Assembly: GCA_963814745.1 (NCBI GenBank)
Contig: CAWFEA010000016.1
Span: 124,001-188,000 of the forward strand
DNA: 64,000 bases
Source of the DNA: CAWBRT01 sp963814745
GTDB taxonomy: Bacteria > Acidobacteriota > Terriglobia > Terriglobales > Acidobacteriaceae
Direction: 5' to 3'
This document shows positions 1 through 10,206 of this stretch, in pieces. The position numbers were made by a program, and so were the translations under genes. The notes under the pieces were generated by a model. It was not told the origin of the DNA. It did not search any database and worked only from the letters and a program-made list of their open reading frames with translations. Within the stretch, counting starts at the first letter, position 1. Every line of letters begins with the position of its first letter.

Positions 1-2262
1 TTAACCGTGATCGTGCAGTTATACGAACTCTGGTTGCCGTTCTTGTCAGTTACGGTCACAGTGTAGGTGAAGGTCCCGCTCACTGTTGGCGTGCCCGAAA
101 TGACGCCGCTAGTGGAAACCGAGAGCCCAGCCGGTAGTCCGGTGGCGCTGAAGGTATACGGACCGCCCGCACCTCCGCTACCCGTCAACTGCGTCGGCGT
201 AATTGCAACTCCCTTGTACGCCGTGATGCTTACGCACGCGCAGCTCGGCTTTGAGTAAACCGTCACCGAGCAACTCACGGTACCCTTGTTTCCCTTGCTG
301 TCCGTCACCGTGACCGTGTAGTTGAAGGTGCCGCTCACCGTCGGCGTGCCCGAGATTGTCCCGCTGGAGGACATCGTCAAGCCCGTCGGCAGACCCGTTG
401 CCGAGAACGTGTACGGTCCGCCCGCGCCGCCGCTGCCCGTCAGCGTCACCGGCGTGATCGCTACGCCCTGTACCGCCGAGATCGACACACAACTCGCCGT
501 CGGCGGTCCGTTCACCGTCACCGAGCAGTTAAACGTGCCCTTGTTCCCCTTGCTGTCTGTCACCGTCACCGTGTACGGGAACGTCCCGCTCACCGTCGGC
601 GTGCCCGAAATTGTCCCGCTGGAGGACATTGTCAAGCCCGTCGGCAGACCCGTCGCCGAGAACGTGTAACCCGTTCCCGTGCCGCCCGTGGCCGTCATCG
701 TCACCGGCGTGATCGCTACGCCCTGGATCGCCGTGATCGACACACAGCTGGCGTCATTGGAGGTGCCACCGTCACCGAGCAGTTCACCGTTCCCTTGTTG
801 CCGGCCGAGTCTGTCACCGTCACCGTGTAGGGGAACGTCCCGCTCACCGTCGGCGTGCCCGAAATTGTCCCGCTGGTGGAAATGTCAGGCCCGCGGCAGA
901 CCCGTCGCCGAGAACGTGTAATCCGTTCCCGTGCCGCCGCTGCCCGTCATGCGTCACCGGCGTGATCGCTACGCCCTGCATCGCGTTGATCGACCACGCA
1001 ACTCGCGCTCACCGGCGGAGCCACCGTCACCGAGCAGTTCACCGTGCCCGTGTTGCCCGCCGAGTCGGTCACCGTCACCGTGTAGGGGAACGTCCCGCTG
1101 ACGTCGGCGTTCCCGAAATGGTGCCCCGCTGGAGATGCTCAGGCCCGGAGGCAGACCCGTCGCCGTGAAGGTGTAACGGGTCCACCCGCTCCGCCGCTGC
1201 CCGTCATGCGTCACCGGCGTGATCGCGAACACCCTGCACCGCCGTGATCGACACGCAACTCGCGCTCACCGGCGGAGCCACCGTCACCGAGCAGTTGCAC
1301 CGTGCCCGTGTTGCCGGCCGAGTCGGTCACCGTCACCGTGTAGGGGAACGTGCCGCTGACCGTCGGCGTTCCCGAGATGGTGCCGCTGCTGGAGATGCTC
1401 AGGCCCGGAGGCAGACCCGTCGCCGTGAAGGTGTAACGGGTCCACCCGCTCCGCCGCTGCCCGTCATGCGTCACCGGCGTGATCGCAACACCCTGCACCG
1501 CGTTGATCGACACGCAACTCGCGCTCACCGGCGGAGCCACCGTCACCGAGCAGTGCACCGTGCCCGTGTTGCCCGCCGAGTCGGTCACCGTCACCGTGTA
1601 GGGGAACGTCCCGCTCACCGTCGGCGTTCCCGAGATGGTCCCGCTGCTGGAGATGCTCAGGCCCGGAGGCAGACCCGTCGCCGTGAAGGTGTAGGCCCGA
1701 CCCGTGCCGCCGCTGCCCGTCATCGTCACCGGCGTGATCGCGAACACCCTGCACCGCGTTGATCGACACGCAGGTCGCGCTCACCGGCGGTGCCACCGTC
1801 ACCGAGCAGTTGCACCGTGCCCGTGTTCCCGGCCGAGTCGGTCACCGTCACCGTGTAGGGGAACGTCCCGCTCACCGTCGGCGTCCCGGAGATGGTCCGC
1901 GCTGGAAGATGCTCAGGCCCGGCGGCAGACCCGTAGCCGTGAAGGTGTACGGTCCACCCGTTCCGCCGCTGCCCGTCATCGTCACCGGCGTGATCGCCAC
2001 GCCCTGGACCGCGATGATGGATACGCAGGTGGCGCTCACCGGCGGTGCCACCGTCACCGAGCAGTTCACCGTCCCCGTGTTACCGGCCGAGTCCGTCACC
2101 GTCACCGTGTAGGGGAACGTCCCGCTGACCGTCGGCGTCCCGGAGATCGTCCCGCTGGTGGAGATTGCTCAGGCCCGCCGGCAGACCCGTCGCCGTGAAC
2201 GTGTACCGTTCCCGTGCCGCCGCTGCCCGTCATCGTCACCGGCGTGATCGCTGCACCCTGGA
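1..2262 (-). repeat. Tandem array of about 255-bp units encoding Ig-like domains
   Basis: The landmark GGCGTGATCG (GGCGTAATTG in the first copy) recurs at 196, 451, 706, 959, 1216, 1476, 1731, 1987 and 2241. The spacings are 255, 255, 253, 257, 260, 255, 256 and 254 bp. The natural unit is 255 bp (85 codons), and departures from a multiple of three mark indels. Extra or missing bases are visible by comparing copies, for example CATGCGTCACC against CATCGTCACC. The array continues past the left edge. Confidence 0.9.
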
Positions 2263-3835
2263 TGGCACTAATCACCACGCAATTCGCGCTGATGGCCGGA
2301 TAGACATATCCGAAATTGTTGTTGGTCAACTGTCCGCCGAGCGGCAGGGTCACCTGAATCGTACCTGGTGTGTCGGCGGTTTCTCCGTTGGCAGTCCCGG
2401 GCGCGTGGACTTGGTAACAGCCGGCAGTGAGCCCCGTGAAGATGTAGTAGCCGGTCCCATCGGTGCTGATTGGAGACTGCCCGGGAACCGGGTTGCCACT
2501 GCAATCGGTAAGGGTAACTGTCACGCTGCCGATCGGAGTGTCCGGGGGATTGTCATACGCCTGATTATGGTCGATGTCGCTGTACGTATAACCGGAGATG
2601 CTGCCCGGCGGTATATAACCAAAATTATTATTGGAGGAATTGGGGCCTAGATTGACCGTCAAGGCAGCGGCCGTCTCCAGGTTAACCGTAAGGGTTCCAG
2701 AGATTGCGGTTGATGGCGCCTTAACGAGATAGCAGCCTGCCGACAGCCCCGTGAAGCTATAAAATCCGGTCGTGTCGGTGACCATACTATTGAGCACGTT
2801 GTTGCTGCAATCGGTCAGCGTCACCGTTACACCCGGAATGGGGATATCGGGCGGGTTGTCGTACACCATGTTGGCGTTATTGTCTTCATAGGTGTATCCA
2901 GAGACCTGAAACAACTGAGAACTGGTTACGATTGAGCAATTTAGGGCGGAGGTATCAGCCGTGTTGCCAACCGAATCCGTCACCTGCCCTGTGAAGGGGA
3001 ATGTCCCCGCCGGTGCCGTGGGGGTACCGGTAATCGCGCCTGTTGTCGTGTTGAGCGTCAGGCCTCCCGGAAGGACTCCACTGATAATCGCAAACGTGTA
3101 TCCCGGAATTCCACCGGTTGCATGCAGGGTCGAGGAATACGGCGTGCCTACGGTCCCCACGCTGGTCGGGCAAGCTAGCGTCAGAGCCGAGGGCAGCGCC
3201 TGCATCCCGAAATCGCCGCCTCCGCTGCCGGCGCCGGGGAAGTTGAGCGTAACTGACTCCGTCATTGAGAACGGAGCGGCAGTAGGTGGTGCGCCAGCAG
3301 CCAGAGTGCCATTAAAGGCGGAACCCGAGAATGGGCCGAGTGTTCCCACCGCCGTTCCTTGTCCGAACGCGGCGTTTGAGTTGTCGACATAGGATAGGAA
3401 CGTAATCGTTCCTGCACCGCTCAAAATCCCGCCAGCCGCCATGGAGACACTGGAGATGTTCGGCGTGGTGAAACCCACATCACTCAACGAGATTGTGAGC
3501 GTTCCGCCAGTAGTTGTGTTAACCGATTGGATACTCAGATCCATGTCAGGGGCGGGACCTAATACTGGCTTTGACTCGCCGACTATCAAGGTCACATTAA
3601 ACGCACCGATGGTGCCGCCCCACGCCAGATTTCCTGGTTGCGCTGAATCAATATTTGTGCGGCATCCGACGCATCCGGGGCTGAAGGTTACGTTGCCGCC
3701 TTGGTCGATGATCACGGTATTCGTGCCATCTGTGATTGTCAGGCCGGGTGGGACTACCGCAAAGGTGGGCATGGCGAACGCCATCAGCACCACTAACGCC
3801 AAGATTACAAGCAAACTGCGAAGATGAGTTTTCAA
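1..3835 (-). CDS. Secreted multidomain protein: signal peptide, shared N-terminal domain, Cna-B/SdrD-like repeats, tandem Ig-like array (partial, frameshifted)
   Basis: The gene starts at ATG 3835 with a clear signal peptide (hydrophobic residues about 8-27). Residues 30-215 form a domain resembling the PEP-CTERM protein encoded divergently at 4481. An He_PIG-like Ig module follows (about 220-310), then two Cna-B/SdrD-type modules (about 312-405 and 410-505) with SGYTY at the start and NNNFGY at the end. After that comes a tandem array of 85-residue Ig-like units containing TATGLPPGLSIS and SGTPTVSGTFPYTVTVTDS. The first frame runs without interruption to about 2206, where it shifts; several more indels follow down to about 740. 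Units 196-706 are in one frame and run toward the left edge, so the C-terminus (and any sorting signal) is outside the window. It is probably a cell-surface or matrix protein. The frameshifts are either real decay or sequence error. Confidence 0.75.
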
Positions 3836-4376
3836 AGCTCCCGCCTTTCAGGAACTGCGAAATATTCGGTACAGCTCGGAAAGCCCCGCAACGTGACACA
3901 TGGCAGGCAGTTGCGATACAAAAGGCTTCACTTCTGCACTTGAACCCTCAAGTCACTGACTTGGGAGAAACTAAACCAGATGGACCTGGGCAAAAGACAC
4001 TGTGCAGTTATCAGGCCACAAATTGTATTCGGCGTAAGCTGCTGAATGGGAAATGGGTTACATTTCATTGACGCGAAAGAGGAAAATCTTGAAAAAGGAA
4101 AAACTGAAGCCCGTTGCAGTAGCGTTTGGAAAGTACTTTCCTTTGGCAAGCTTTCCACCGCGTCCGAATCTTCAGAGCTTTTTGCCTTCGGAGGCGACCG
4201 CCAAAGCTGGCTTTGCTCCCAAAACCGGGCCGCATAAAGGTTCGGTTGCCATCAGCCATGCGGATTGGGCAAGAAAATTCCATTTTCCCGTCACCTGCAT
4301 TGCGCTATCGCTGACGAGTCATTTGAGCCTTCGTTGTAAGCTATTGAAACGATTGACCCGTGTTCGGAAGAGCAAT
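3836..4376. other. Divergent intergenic region between two surface-protein genes
   Basis: About 540 bp separate the minus-strand secreted protein (start 3835) from the promoter of the PEP-CTERM gene. Open frames here (for example plus-strand 4053-4484) have no homology I recognise and no good ribosome binding site, so I do not call genes. A TGGCAG-N5-TTGC sequence at 3901-3914 resembles a -24/-12 element but has one base too few between GG and GC. Confidence 0.5.
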
Positions 4377-4392
4377 TGGCAGTTAATCTGCA
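4377..4392 (+). promoter_or_regulatory. Candidate sigma-54 (-24/-12) promoter for the PEP-CTERM gene
   Basis: TGGCAGTTAATCTGCA matches the RpoN consensus TGGCAC-N5-TTGCW, with GG and GC separated by exactly 10 bases. Transcription would start near 4403, giving a leader of about 78 nt to the ATG at 4481. The same core TGGCAG-N7-TGC occurs upstream of two other units of the locus (13257 and 22424). Confidence 0.55.
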
Positions 4393-4480
4393 ATCGGTAC
4401 AGGTGCCGGGTCTTGGCTCGGTGTCTTTTGAGTCTGTTTCCACGAAATCCAGTGCCTCGGCCTGGAGGAAGGACTATCGG

Positions 4481-5137
4481 ATGAAACATGGAACCCTTAA
4501 ACTAGTCTGCTTGGCCCTGGCAGTGGTGGCGTTTATTGCAGCGCCTTTCACCGCCAAGGCCGATACAATATCACTTAACTTAACGAGCGGGGTATCGAAC
4601 GTTACCATATTGGACAATGGCCCGGGAGATGCGAACCCAGCAGTTGGCGTGATTACGTACGTTGGCGCCGTCGGGGCCTGGGACATTAACGTCTCCACCG
4701 GCCAGACTGTAGGTTCTCCGACCTACACACTAGACCTGAACTCTACCGACACAGCTAGCACCGGCATGGCTAGCCCATTAGTAATTACGTTTACCGACTC
4801 AGGTATGACCACGCCTTTCGGGGGCTACTTGATGACGATCGGCGGGACCACCCAGACATCGGCGACGTACGAGGTAGATCTGAATGGCGTGTATCTGAAC
4901 TCGCTAGGTCCCTTCAGCACTCCGTCGTTCAGCGGAGCTATTGGTGGAGATACCACTGCTCCCTCTACCTACACCCTCGCCCAGATCGTAACGGTTGGTG
5001 GAACGACTAGCCCTACGGCGTCCCTCACCAGCTTCGATTCAAGCATCCAGGTTCCGGAGCCAGCCAGTCTTTCGCTGCTGGGAACCACATTGCTAGCGGC
5101 CGCAGGTCTCCTGCGCAGGAAGTTGATGAAGAATTAA
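4481..5137 (+). CDS. PEP-CTERM sorting domain-containing secreted protein
   Basis: This 218-residue protein has a signal peptide (1-27, ending TAKA) and a C-terminal PEP-CTERM tripartite signal. That signal has the motif VPEPASLSLLG at 191-201, a hydrophobic stretch and a basic tail (LLRRKLMKN). In exosortase systems this tail is recognised and cleaved by XrtA, whose gene lies 3 kb downstream. I chose the ATG at 4481 because GGAGGAAGG sits just upstream (4464-4472) and the signal peptide begins there; the longer frame from 4376 adds 35 unrelated residues. The Thr/Ser/Gly-rich body (28-190) resembles the N-terminal domain of the divergent gene ending at 3835. It is followed by a strong terminator. 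It is probably an extracellular matrix or surface protein; its ligand is unknown. Confidence 0.9.
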   Translation: MKHGTLKLVCLALAVVAFIAAPFTAKADTISLNLTSGVSNVTILDNGPGDANPAVGVITYVGAVGAWDINVSTGQTVGSPTYTLDLNSTDTASTGMASPLVITFTDSGMTTPFGGYLMTIGGTTQTSATYEVDLNGVYLNSLGPFSTPSFSGAIGGDTTAPSTYTLAQIVTVGGTTSPTASLTSFDSSIQVPEPASLSLLGTTLLAAAGLLRRKLMKN

Positions 5138-5190
5138 GCCGGTTGAAAAGAACCCAAACAGGCGAATTCAACCGCGTCTCAAATAACAAT

Positions 5191-5221
5191 GAGGAGGGGT
5201 AAACGCCCTTCCTCTTTTTTT
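5191..5221 (+). terminator. Rho-independent terminator after the PEP-CTERM gene
   Basis: A 9-bp stem GAGGAGGGG (5191-5199) pairs with CCCTTCCTC (5206-5214), with one G-T pair and a 6-nt loop, followed by seven or more T residues to 5221. It makes the PEP-CTERM gene a single-gene transcript. Confidence 0.85.
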
Positions 5222-5735
5222 GTTTGGCCAAAACACGCCGGCTTCCCGGACCGAGTTGACGCAAAAGCAAACGTGGGCGAAAACTACCCAGGCTGCGACG
5301 CACCACTCTTATCTCTGCTCGTAGAGCCGGCACGAATTCGCTCGGAAGATGGGTTAAGAAGTCGAAAACAAGAACTGGTTCCACATAAACAGGAAATAAT
5401 TTACCCAGAAGCTCTTGGTAGGGATGATGTGGGTAATTTTTTCGTAACTTTTCCGCTTGCACCGCACGGTCCTGCCCGGAGTCCAGGCCGCGGCGTCCGT
5501 ATGAAGGTCCGCGACGATATCTAGTGTGAATACTATAGATTACGTTATTCAAGTTTAGCGACCAGCCAGGAGTGTGCCGCCACTACGACCTTTTTCCACG
5601 AACTCCAGCAATGGCGGGATTTGCGGAATGCGAACTGAAGAGGTAATGCCCGTGTGCTCTCGAAGCGAAGAATTCTGCCGACTGTGGAGTCAAGTTTGGA
5701 ACAGAGGCGCGGGTGCTCAAGTTCGCGCCCTACGA
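5222..5735. other. Gene-free spacer upstream of the prsT-like gene
   Basis: I find no supportable gene here. The longest frame (minus strand, 5025-5552) overlaps the end of the PEP-CTERM gene and the terminator and resembles no family I know. Confidence 0.5.
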
Positions 5736-5751
5736 TGGAGGCTGACGTGCA
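5736..5751 (+). promoter_or_regulatory. Candidate sigma-54 promoter for the prsT-xrtA unit (weaker match)
   Basis: TGGAGGCTGACGTGCA keeps TGG and TGCA with the required GG-N10-GC spacing but differs in the rest of the -24 box. A start near 5762 would leave a leader of about 26 nt before the ATG at 5788. It is credible mainly because better matches occur upstream of sister units. Confidence 0.35.
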
Positions 5752-5787
5752 AAGTGAGACGGTGCGACTGTCTAAGGAGACACCATC

Positions 5788-8178
5788 ATGAGCAGGCAGG
5801 AACCCTACGGCGACACACTGTACGGTGTGTCGGGCGCGTTGGTTACGAGAACGCCAAAGCCTTTTTCGCTCTTGGCCAGTCCTAGATTTGACAGATTACG
5901 CTTGTTGCTGATTCTGCTTGTGGCTGCGGTGTTGGCCGCGCCAAATGTCGCCTGCACCCGCGATCCCCATAAACGCGCCCTGAATGAGCTCGATAAAGCC
6001 AAACAGGACCTTAAGCAGAACAAGCAGGACGCGGCCCTGATCGAGTTGCGAAAGGCCATCCAGTACGATACCGGCGTGGCCGATGCGCACTACGAGCTAG
6101 GCAAGCTACTTCTCGCTAAGGGCAACATATTGACCGCGTTCCACGAACTGAGCATAACCGTAAAAGAGAACCCCGATCACAAAGAGGCACAGTTAATTAT
6201 TGCCGAAATTCTATTACGGGCCCGCGACTTCGCTGCCGCGAAGGACAAGGCCAATGCTTTCCTCAAGAAATGGCCCGGCGATTATTCGGCCACTCTGATT
6301 CTTGCTGAGACACAGATCGCTCAAGAAGACCTTGGATCGGCCAAAAGCTCGATTGAAGAAATCCTGCGGCAGCAACCCAATCTGCCGCGGGCGGTTGTCG
6401 ATCTTGCAATGCTCTACGTCAAGGAGAAAGACTGGGATGCCGCGGAGAATTACTTCAGGCGTGCTATCTCTTTAGTACCAAGTCAAATTGCGCCCGTCAT
6501 GATGCTTGGAAGAATGTTCGAGGTGCGTGGACAGAACGACCGTGCCGAGCAACTGTTCAAGGATTTCGCGCAATCCCAGCCTCAGAATTTACCTGGGCAG
6601 CTTGCTCTTGCAAACTTCTACGAAAAGCAGAAACGCTTCGCCGATGCCGAGCCGATCTTACGGCGCGTCAGCCAAAGCCCCACTAAGAACCCGAATGTTC
6701 GCGGTCTCCTCGCGCAGTTCTATGTTAGGACGGGACGGCAGCAAGATGCTGAGCACGAATACAAGCAGATTTTGGCTGCAAACGAGAAGGATTATGTGAA
6801 CTCTCTTCGCCTCGCGGAACTTTACTATAACAGTAATCGCAAAGATGATGCCCGGAGCTTGATTGCCGCCGTTCTGAAGGGCGATCCCCACAACGTGCAA
6901 GCGCTTACTGAGCGTGGCGTTATCGAGCTGGATAGTAATGCGACCGACGACGCGATAGCTGATCTGCAACAAGCCACCAAAATCGATCCTTCCGCCTTTG
7001 CTCCCAAATTTGCATTGGTGCGCGCGTATGTGAACAAGGGAAATTTGGAGCAGGCGAAAGCGTCGCTTGCCCAGATGGTGCAACAGCAGCCAAACTCGGC
7101 GTTGCTCTTGTTTTCGCTCGCCGAGTTAGAGACTCAAACCGGTCAATACGACAGTGCGCTTGAACACCTCAAGAAGGTCACGGCCATTAACCCCAAACAT
7201 GCGCCAGCGAGGATCTTGAGGTCTGAAATACTGTTACGGAAGGGCGATTTGAAGAGCGCCGAGCCGGATCTTAGGGCCGCACTGCGGGAAGCTCCGGACC
7301 AACGCTGGCGCGAGCGAGTCATCTCGCTACTGGCACCGATTGACGTAAAACAAAAGAACTTCACAGATGTTGCCGAGTTAGCCAACATGGCCCTCGACAG
7401 TGATCCTAAGTCGGCACTGGGCTTAAACCTGCTCGGAATTTCCTATCTGGGCCGAAAGCAACCAGAGCAAGCGATCAGCGTCACCCAACGGTATTTGCAG
7501 CAAAACCCGTCTGCGGGCGGCTACGAAGTGTTGGGGAGAATCGCGGTCAGCGCGAAAAACCTTTCTGTCGCGGAGCAAGCCTTTGCAAAGGCCCTGGAGT
7601 TGGCTCCGGGCCAGAGGGCGGCTTCCTTGGGCTTGGCTGGCGTTTACGCCGCGAAGGGTGATCTAACAGGGGCGCGCGCAATTTACGAAACCCTAGCGAA
7701 GACACATCCCAGCGATGCCGCCTCGCGCACGCGGTTGGGTGCGGTCTACGAGGCCGAGGGCGATTGGAAGGACGCTCAATCTGCTTATGAAGAGGTTCTG
7801 AAAATCGATAATCGAGATCCTGTTGTCGAGAACAATCTCGCGTGGATTTACGCCACTCAGGGCGGTAATCTCGATCTGGCGCTGAAGTATGCGGAGGCCG
7901 CGCACGAAGCTGCTCCCGAGGACCCGCACATTGCTGACACCTTGGCGTGGATCTACGTCAAGAAAGGAACGTTTGAGCCGGCTGTACATTATTTGCAGGA
8001 TTGCGTCAAAAAGATGCCGGATAACGCACAGTTTCGTTATCATCTCGGTCTGGCCTACTACAAGTCCGGTCAAATGGCCGAGGCCAAACAGTCGTTGCAA
8101 GCTGCGCTCGGCAAGTTAAATCCAGGGGACGCCGCTGACGCACGGAAGATGCTGGCAGAGTTAGAAAGTCGTAAGTAA
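5788..8178 (+). CDS. prsT: PrsT-like TPR-repeat lipoprotein of the exosortase A system
   Basis: This 796-residue protein has a membrane-spanning stretch (about 38-51) followed by Cys56, a plausible lipoprotein cysteine although the preceding residues (NVA) are an imperfect lipobox. The rest is a long superhelix of tetratricopeptide repeats (for example residues 62-95, 130-200, 560-640 and 690-790) with the usual W/L-G-Y-A-P spacing. Length and position beside exosortase match the PEP-CTERM-system TPR lipoprotein family. Such proteins are thought to scaffold polymer export or matrix protein sorting at the outer membrane. Start ATG 5788 follows AAGGAG at 5774-5779. The next gene begins 22 bp downstream, so the two are probably cotranscribed. 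The unusual 37-residue segment before the hydrophobic stretch leaves some doubt about the start. Confidence 0.88.
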   Translation: MSRQEPYGDTLYGVSGALVTRTPKPFSLLASPRFDRLRLLLILLVAAVLAAPNVACTRDPHKRALNELDKAKQDLKQNKQDAALIELRKAIQYDTGVADAHYELGKLLLAKGNILTAFHELSITVKENPDHKEAQLIIAEILLRARDFAAAKDKANAFLKKWPGDYSATLILAETQIAQEDLGSAKSSIEEILRQQPNLPRAVVDLAMLYVKEKDWDAAENYFRRAISLVPSQIAPVMMLGRMFEVRGQNDRAEQLFKDFAQSQPQNLPGQLALANFYEKQKRFADAEPILRRVSQSPTKNPNVRGLLAQFYVRTGRQQDAEHEYKQILAANEKDYVNSLRLAELYYNSNRKDDARSLIAAVLKGDPHNVQALTERGVIELDSNATDDAIADLQQATKIDPSAFAPKFALVRAYVNKGNLEQAKASLAQMVQQQPNSALLLFSLAELETQTGQYDSALEHLKKVTAINPKHAPARILRSEILLRKGDLKSAEPDLRAALREAPDQRWRERVISLLAPIDVKQKNFTDVAELANMALDSDPKSALGLNLLGISYLGRKQPEQAISVTQRYLQQNPSAGGYEVLGRIAVSAKNLSVAEQAFAKALELAPGQRAASLGLAGVYAAKGDLTGARAIYETLAKTHPSDAASRTRLGAVYEAEGDWKDAQSAYEEVLKIDNRDPVVENNLAWIYATQGGNLDLALKYAEAAHEAAPEDPHIADTLAWIYVKKGTFEPAVHYLQDCVKKMPDNAQFRYHLGLAYYKSGQMAEAKQSLQAALGKLNPGDAADARKMLAELESRK

Positions 8179-8200
8179 GAAAACAGGACAGGACGCGCCT

Positions 8201-9835
8201 ATGATGCCCCCGTGCGTAGGAACACCCCAGGTAGGTTCAGGGCTGAGTGACGAAAATGGACGATCTTTGGATACCTCAGCCTCCTCTGAGAAGAGCGCTC
8301 CGGCGTTTGTGGCCATTGAAGCCAGCCTCACCAACGAGACAGTTCGACACCTAATCGCGCTCGCGTTGGTGCTTGGAATGTCCATTTTGCTGATGTGGCA
8401 CAGCTTCGCTGCGATGGTACATACCTGGAGCAGTGACCGAAGCTATTCACACGAGTACCTCGTTCCCATCGTCGCCCTGTATCTCGCATGGTCGCGCCGA
8501 GAGGCACTAAGCCAAGCACCATTCAGGCCTTTTCTCAAAGGGTTGCCTTTGCTGGCTTTGCTGGTGTCGCTTTGGGTAGCAGCCGACATTGGCAGTGTAC
8601 TGGTCGTGGAGGAGTTCACCGCTATTGCCATCCTTGTAACCATGGGTTGGATCGTTGCAGGCTCTGCTCTCGCCCGGCGATTTGCGTTTCCACTCGGCTT
8701 TCTTTTCTTTGCAGTACCGTTTGGCAAATCCGTTGTTCCCGCCCTGCAAGATCTCACCGCGGCGTTCGCGACGAGTGCCTTACAACTCTCGACTGTGCCA
8801 GTTGTGCTGGAAAACCATTTTATCTCGGTTCCTGGCAGCACCTGGCACGTCGCGGAAGCATGCAGCGGACTCCGGTTCCTCAATGCCTCCATCGTCCTGG
8901 GAGTTGCGTTTGCTGGTGTGGTTTACCGCCGTTGGGCGCGACGGATCGTATTCGTTGCTCTCTCGGTTATCGTACCGATCATCGCGAACGGAATCCGCGC
9001 ATACGGAATCGTGCTCCTGGGATATCTTTCGAATAAGCGGCTGGCGGCCGGCGTCGATCACGTCGTTTACGGTTGGTTGTTTTTCACCGTAGTGAGCTTC
9101 TGCTTAATCTCTTTCGGCATGCGTATGCGGGAGAAAGAACAAGCAATAATCTCCACGAGGGAAGAAGTCCGCAATAGGTCTGAGGCGCTCGAAACTCACA
9201 CCCCAGTTAAGAGCACCGTTTGGGTGGGACTAGCCGCATTGATGATTGTGGCACTAGGGTCTTTGGGCGCGAACCATCTGTGGGGAGTTTCCGTTCCTAA
9301 GTCTTCGATACAAGTTTCTGCTTCCGGAAAATGGCGCGAGACACCGACGACAGACACTGGTTGGGCGCCCATGATCGGGTCCATTAATTCAACAATCAAG
9401 AACTACGAGCGTCCCGGCGGCCAATCTGTCCAGGTTTACTTGGGAAACTACCCTGAAGCGAAATACGGCGTCGAAGTCGTCAGCTCTTACAATGCAGTTG
9501 CAGATTCTTCACTATGGATGTTAACCGATGACAGAAGCAGGTTAGTTGCTTTGCGGGACCGACAGATTACGGTTCGGCAACTTACCTTGCGCTCCAATTC
9601 GGCAGTGCGCTTGGTTTGGTTATGGTACATTGTTGGCGAGCAGGCGGTTGCCAGTGTGCGCGAACTGAAACTGCAGCAGACTAAGTATCGCCTCATGCTT
9701 CAGCCACAGCCGGTTTCGGTCGTTGCAGTCTCCGCCTCGGATGTTTTTGAAACCAGATCTGCCGCTGCGGTTTTGAAAAACTTTCTGTCGGATGTTTCAT
9801 TCATCCGGCGATTTGACTCGGGTAGTAATCAGTAA
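8201..9835 (+). CDS. xrtA: Exosortase A fused to an EpsI domain
   Basis: This 544-residue inner-membrane protein has about eight hydrophobic segments between residues 48 and 305. The three exosortase catalytic residues are visible: Cys221 in AEACSGLR, Arg266 in NGIRAYG and His287 in DHVVYGW. Exosortases are transpeptidase-like proteases that process PEP-CTERM proteins. Residues about 340-530 form an EpsI domain (RLVWLWYIVGEQ near 465), commonly fused to or encoded beside XrtA in EPS loci. It probably acts on the 4481 product. It follows the prsT-like gene by 22 bp. The ribosome binding site is weak. Confidence 0.93.
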   Translation: MMPPCVGTPQVGSGLSDENGRSLDTSASSEKSAPAFVAIEASLTNETVRHLIALALVLGMSILLMWHSFAAMVHTWSSDRSYSHEYLVPIVALYLAWSRREALSQAPFRPFLKGLPLLALLVSLWVAADIGSVLVVEEFTAIAILVTMGWIVAGSALARRFAFPLGFLFFAVPFGKSVVPALQDLTAAFATSALQLSTVPVVLENHFISVPGSTWHVAEACSGLRFLNASIVLGVAFAGVVYRRWARRIVFVALSVIVPIIANGIRAYGIVLLGYLSNKRLAAGVDHVVYGWLFFTVVSFCLISFGMRMREKEQAIISTREEVRNRSEALETHTPVKSTVWVGLAALMIVALGSLGANHLWGVSVPKSSIQVSASGKWRETPTTDTGWAPMIGSINSTIKNYERPGGQSVQVYLGNYPEAKYGVEVVSSYNAVADSSLWMLTDDRSRLVALRDRQITVRQLTLRSNSAVRLVWLWYIVGEQAVASVRELKLQQTKYRLMLQPQPVSVVAVSASDVFETRSAAAVLKNFLSDVSFIRRFDSGSNQ

Positions 9836-9911
9836 GGGCTGACGGTATACCCACCTCACTCTGCATTGTGGTGCATATTGAAGCTTTAGGGCAGCATTGA
9901 GTGAAAAGTAA

Positions 9912-10130
9912 GAATACTGGCGTGGTCCTACCTGCAGCGGCACGCTGAGGAAGCTAAGCGAAGGTGTCTCCGAAGTTCTGGAGTGGATTCCGGCCAGCTT
10001 CAAAATCATTCGCCGCGTGCGTCCCAAGCTGTGCTGCACGGGTTGCGATGTGATTGTGCAGGCGCCCGCGCCCAGTCGTCCGATCGATCACGGTCTGGCC
10101 GGAGCGGGATTGCTGGCCCATGTAATTTCG
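9912..10130 (+). pseudogene. IS66-family transposase (TnpC) fragment
   Basis: In the frame starting at 9912 the DNA encodes TCSGTLRKLSEGVSEVLEWI followed by PASFKIIRRVRPKL, then the C-x2-C of KLCCTGCD and VQAPAPSRPIDHG. This is the zinc-finger region of IS66 TnpC. Neither the N-terminus, the catalytic core nor the IS ends are present, so it is a relic. It marks an old transposition or recombination event between the exosortase gene and the methyltransferase. Confidence 0.85.
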
Positions 10131-10206
10131 TTTACCCCTATTCGACGTGGCAGCAGTACTCTTTGGCTCTTCGGAAACTGACGCGTCTTTCCTTCGAATT
10201 ACAGGT

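Noticed and set aside
1244..1762. Plus-strand open frames across the left repeat array
   Set aside because: They are reverse-strand shadows of the Ig-like repeats and translate to Arg/His-rich low-complexity sequence.
3901..3914. TGGCAGGCAGTTGCG as a sigma-54 promoter
   Set aside because: GG and GC are 9 rather than 10 bases apart, and it lies about 570 bp from the next start codon in that direction.
5025..5552. Minus-strand 175-residue open frame
   Set aside because: It covers the PEP-CTERM C-terminus and the terminator and has no family likeness or binding site.
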